From positions 518,086 to 582,085 of the forward strand of contig NZ_JAATHD010000003.1 in NCBI RefSeq assembly GCF_011947265.1: 64,000 nt of DNA, read 5' to 3'. The notes beneath the pieces were generated by a model. The model was given only the letters and a program-made list of their open reading frames with translations, was not told where the DNA came from and made no database searches. Origin of the DNA: Paenibacillus sp. HB172176 (lineage in GTDB: Bacteria > Bacillota > Bacilli > Paenibacillales > Paenibacillaceae). Below are positions 63,571 through 64,000 of this stretch, piece after piece. The stretch's first letter is position 1, and the number at the start of each line of letters is the position of its first letter. Position numbers and translations under genes: made by a program.

Positions 63571-63680
63571 CATTACATGAACGAAGCTTGCTTCGTTGAG
63601 ATAATGAAAAAGCGAAAAAAATGAGCAAGTCAAACACCTTGGAGCTTTTGTTATTGACTTCGTCAAGTAACAAAACTCCC
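63571..63680 (+). other. rrn leader hairpins (processing region upstream of 16S)
   Basis: A first hairpin centres on AACGAAGC (63580-63587) and GCTTCGTT (63590-63597) with flanking pairs. A second at 63641-63679 pairs GAGCTTTTGTTATTGAC with GTCAAGTAACAAAACTC through two bulges, right before the mature 16S end. They are probable rRNA processing structures. Confidence 0.55.

Positions 63681-64000
<320 letters not shown>

Noticed and set aside
1..63680. tRNA genes, insertion sequences, prophage or CRISPR-Cas genes
   Set aside because: None was recognised: no transposase, integrase or Cas motifs, no cloverleaf-type sequence, and no array of spaced repeats.

Overview
The window looks like a chromosomal segment of a spore-forming Firmicute of the Paenibacillaceae (Paenibacillus/Cohnella type). 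The reasons are the 16S rRNA 5' end at the right edge, strong AGGAGG-type ribosome binding sites with many TTG/GTG starts, S-layer-homology (SLH) proteins, the LplB/YtcP type of sugar transporters, many AraC-family regulators, a mother-cell metabolic (mmg) operon, and the order perR, ygzB, ygxA, rrn known from Bacillus. All assignments come from reading sequence and recalled family knowledge; no search was run.

Region 1 (1-23.9 kb, all +) is a pectin/rhamnogalacturonan utilisation locus. It starts with the 3' part of a very large DUF4832/SLH surface protein. Two paralogous ABC import cassettes follow: permease, permease, lipoprotein binding protein, membrane-anchored AraC regulator (4.7-10.5 kb), and permease, permease, binding protein, PL26-type rhamnogalacturonan lyase, membrane-anchored AraC regulator (15.4-23.9 kb). 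Between them lie a secreted PL9 pectate lyase fused to a CE12-like acetylesterase and a SUMF1-fold lipoprotein. The PL9-CE12 gene and the second ABC cassette share a nearly identical promoter region with a conserved 33-nt upstream box. The PL9-CE12 gene also has a CcpA (cre) site. The implied scheme is that polymer is cut and deacetylated outside, oligosaccharides enter through the ABC importers (no ATPase gene here, so a shared MsmX-like ATPase is expected), and they are finished inside.

Region 2 (23.9-39.8 kb, mixed strands) is a set of apparently intracellular polysaccharide enzymes: an unassigned 752-aa toroid-like protein, a GH105 unsaturated uronyl hydrolase, a PL8 lyase, a GH127 beta-L-arabinofuranosidase and a Cys-type sulfatase. 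Four AraC/cupin regulators are interleaved, most divergent from an enzyme gene. Small proteins lie between them (a Gly/Tyr-rich membrane protein, a DUF6254-like 41-aa protein, two DUF4183 proteins, a DUF975 membrane protein).

Region 3 (39.9-50.8 kb): an SLH-anchored GH18 protein, then mmgA-mmgB-mmgC-mmgD-mmgE-prpB (short acyl-CoA oxidation plus methylcitrate cycle) behind a sigma-E-like promoter, then a MalY/PatB C-S lyase and a short-chain dehydrogenase.

Region 4 (51-64 kb) is core genome: a cupin protein, a small alarmone synthetase, gatCAB, an MgtC-like protein overlapping a DUF4097 membrane protein, perR, a membrane-anchored GH18/SH3 protein, ygzB, ygxA, and tandem rRNA promoters leading into the 16S gene, which runs off the right edge.
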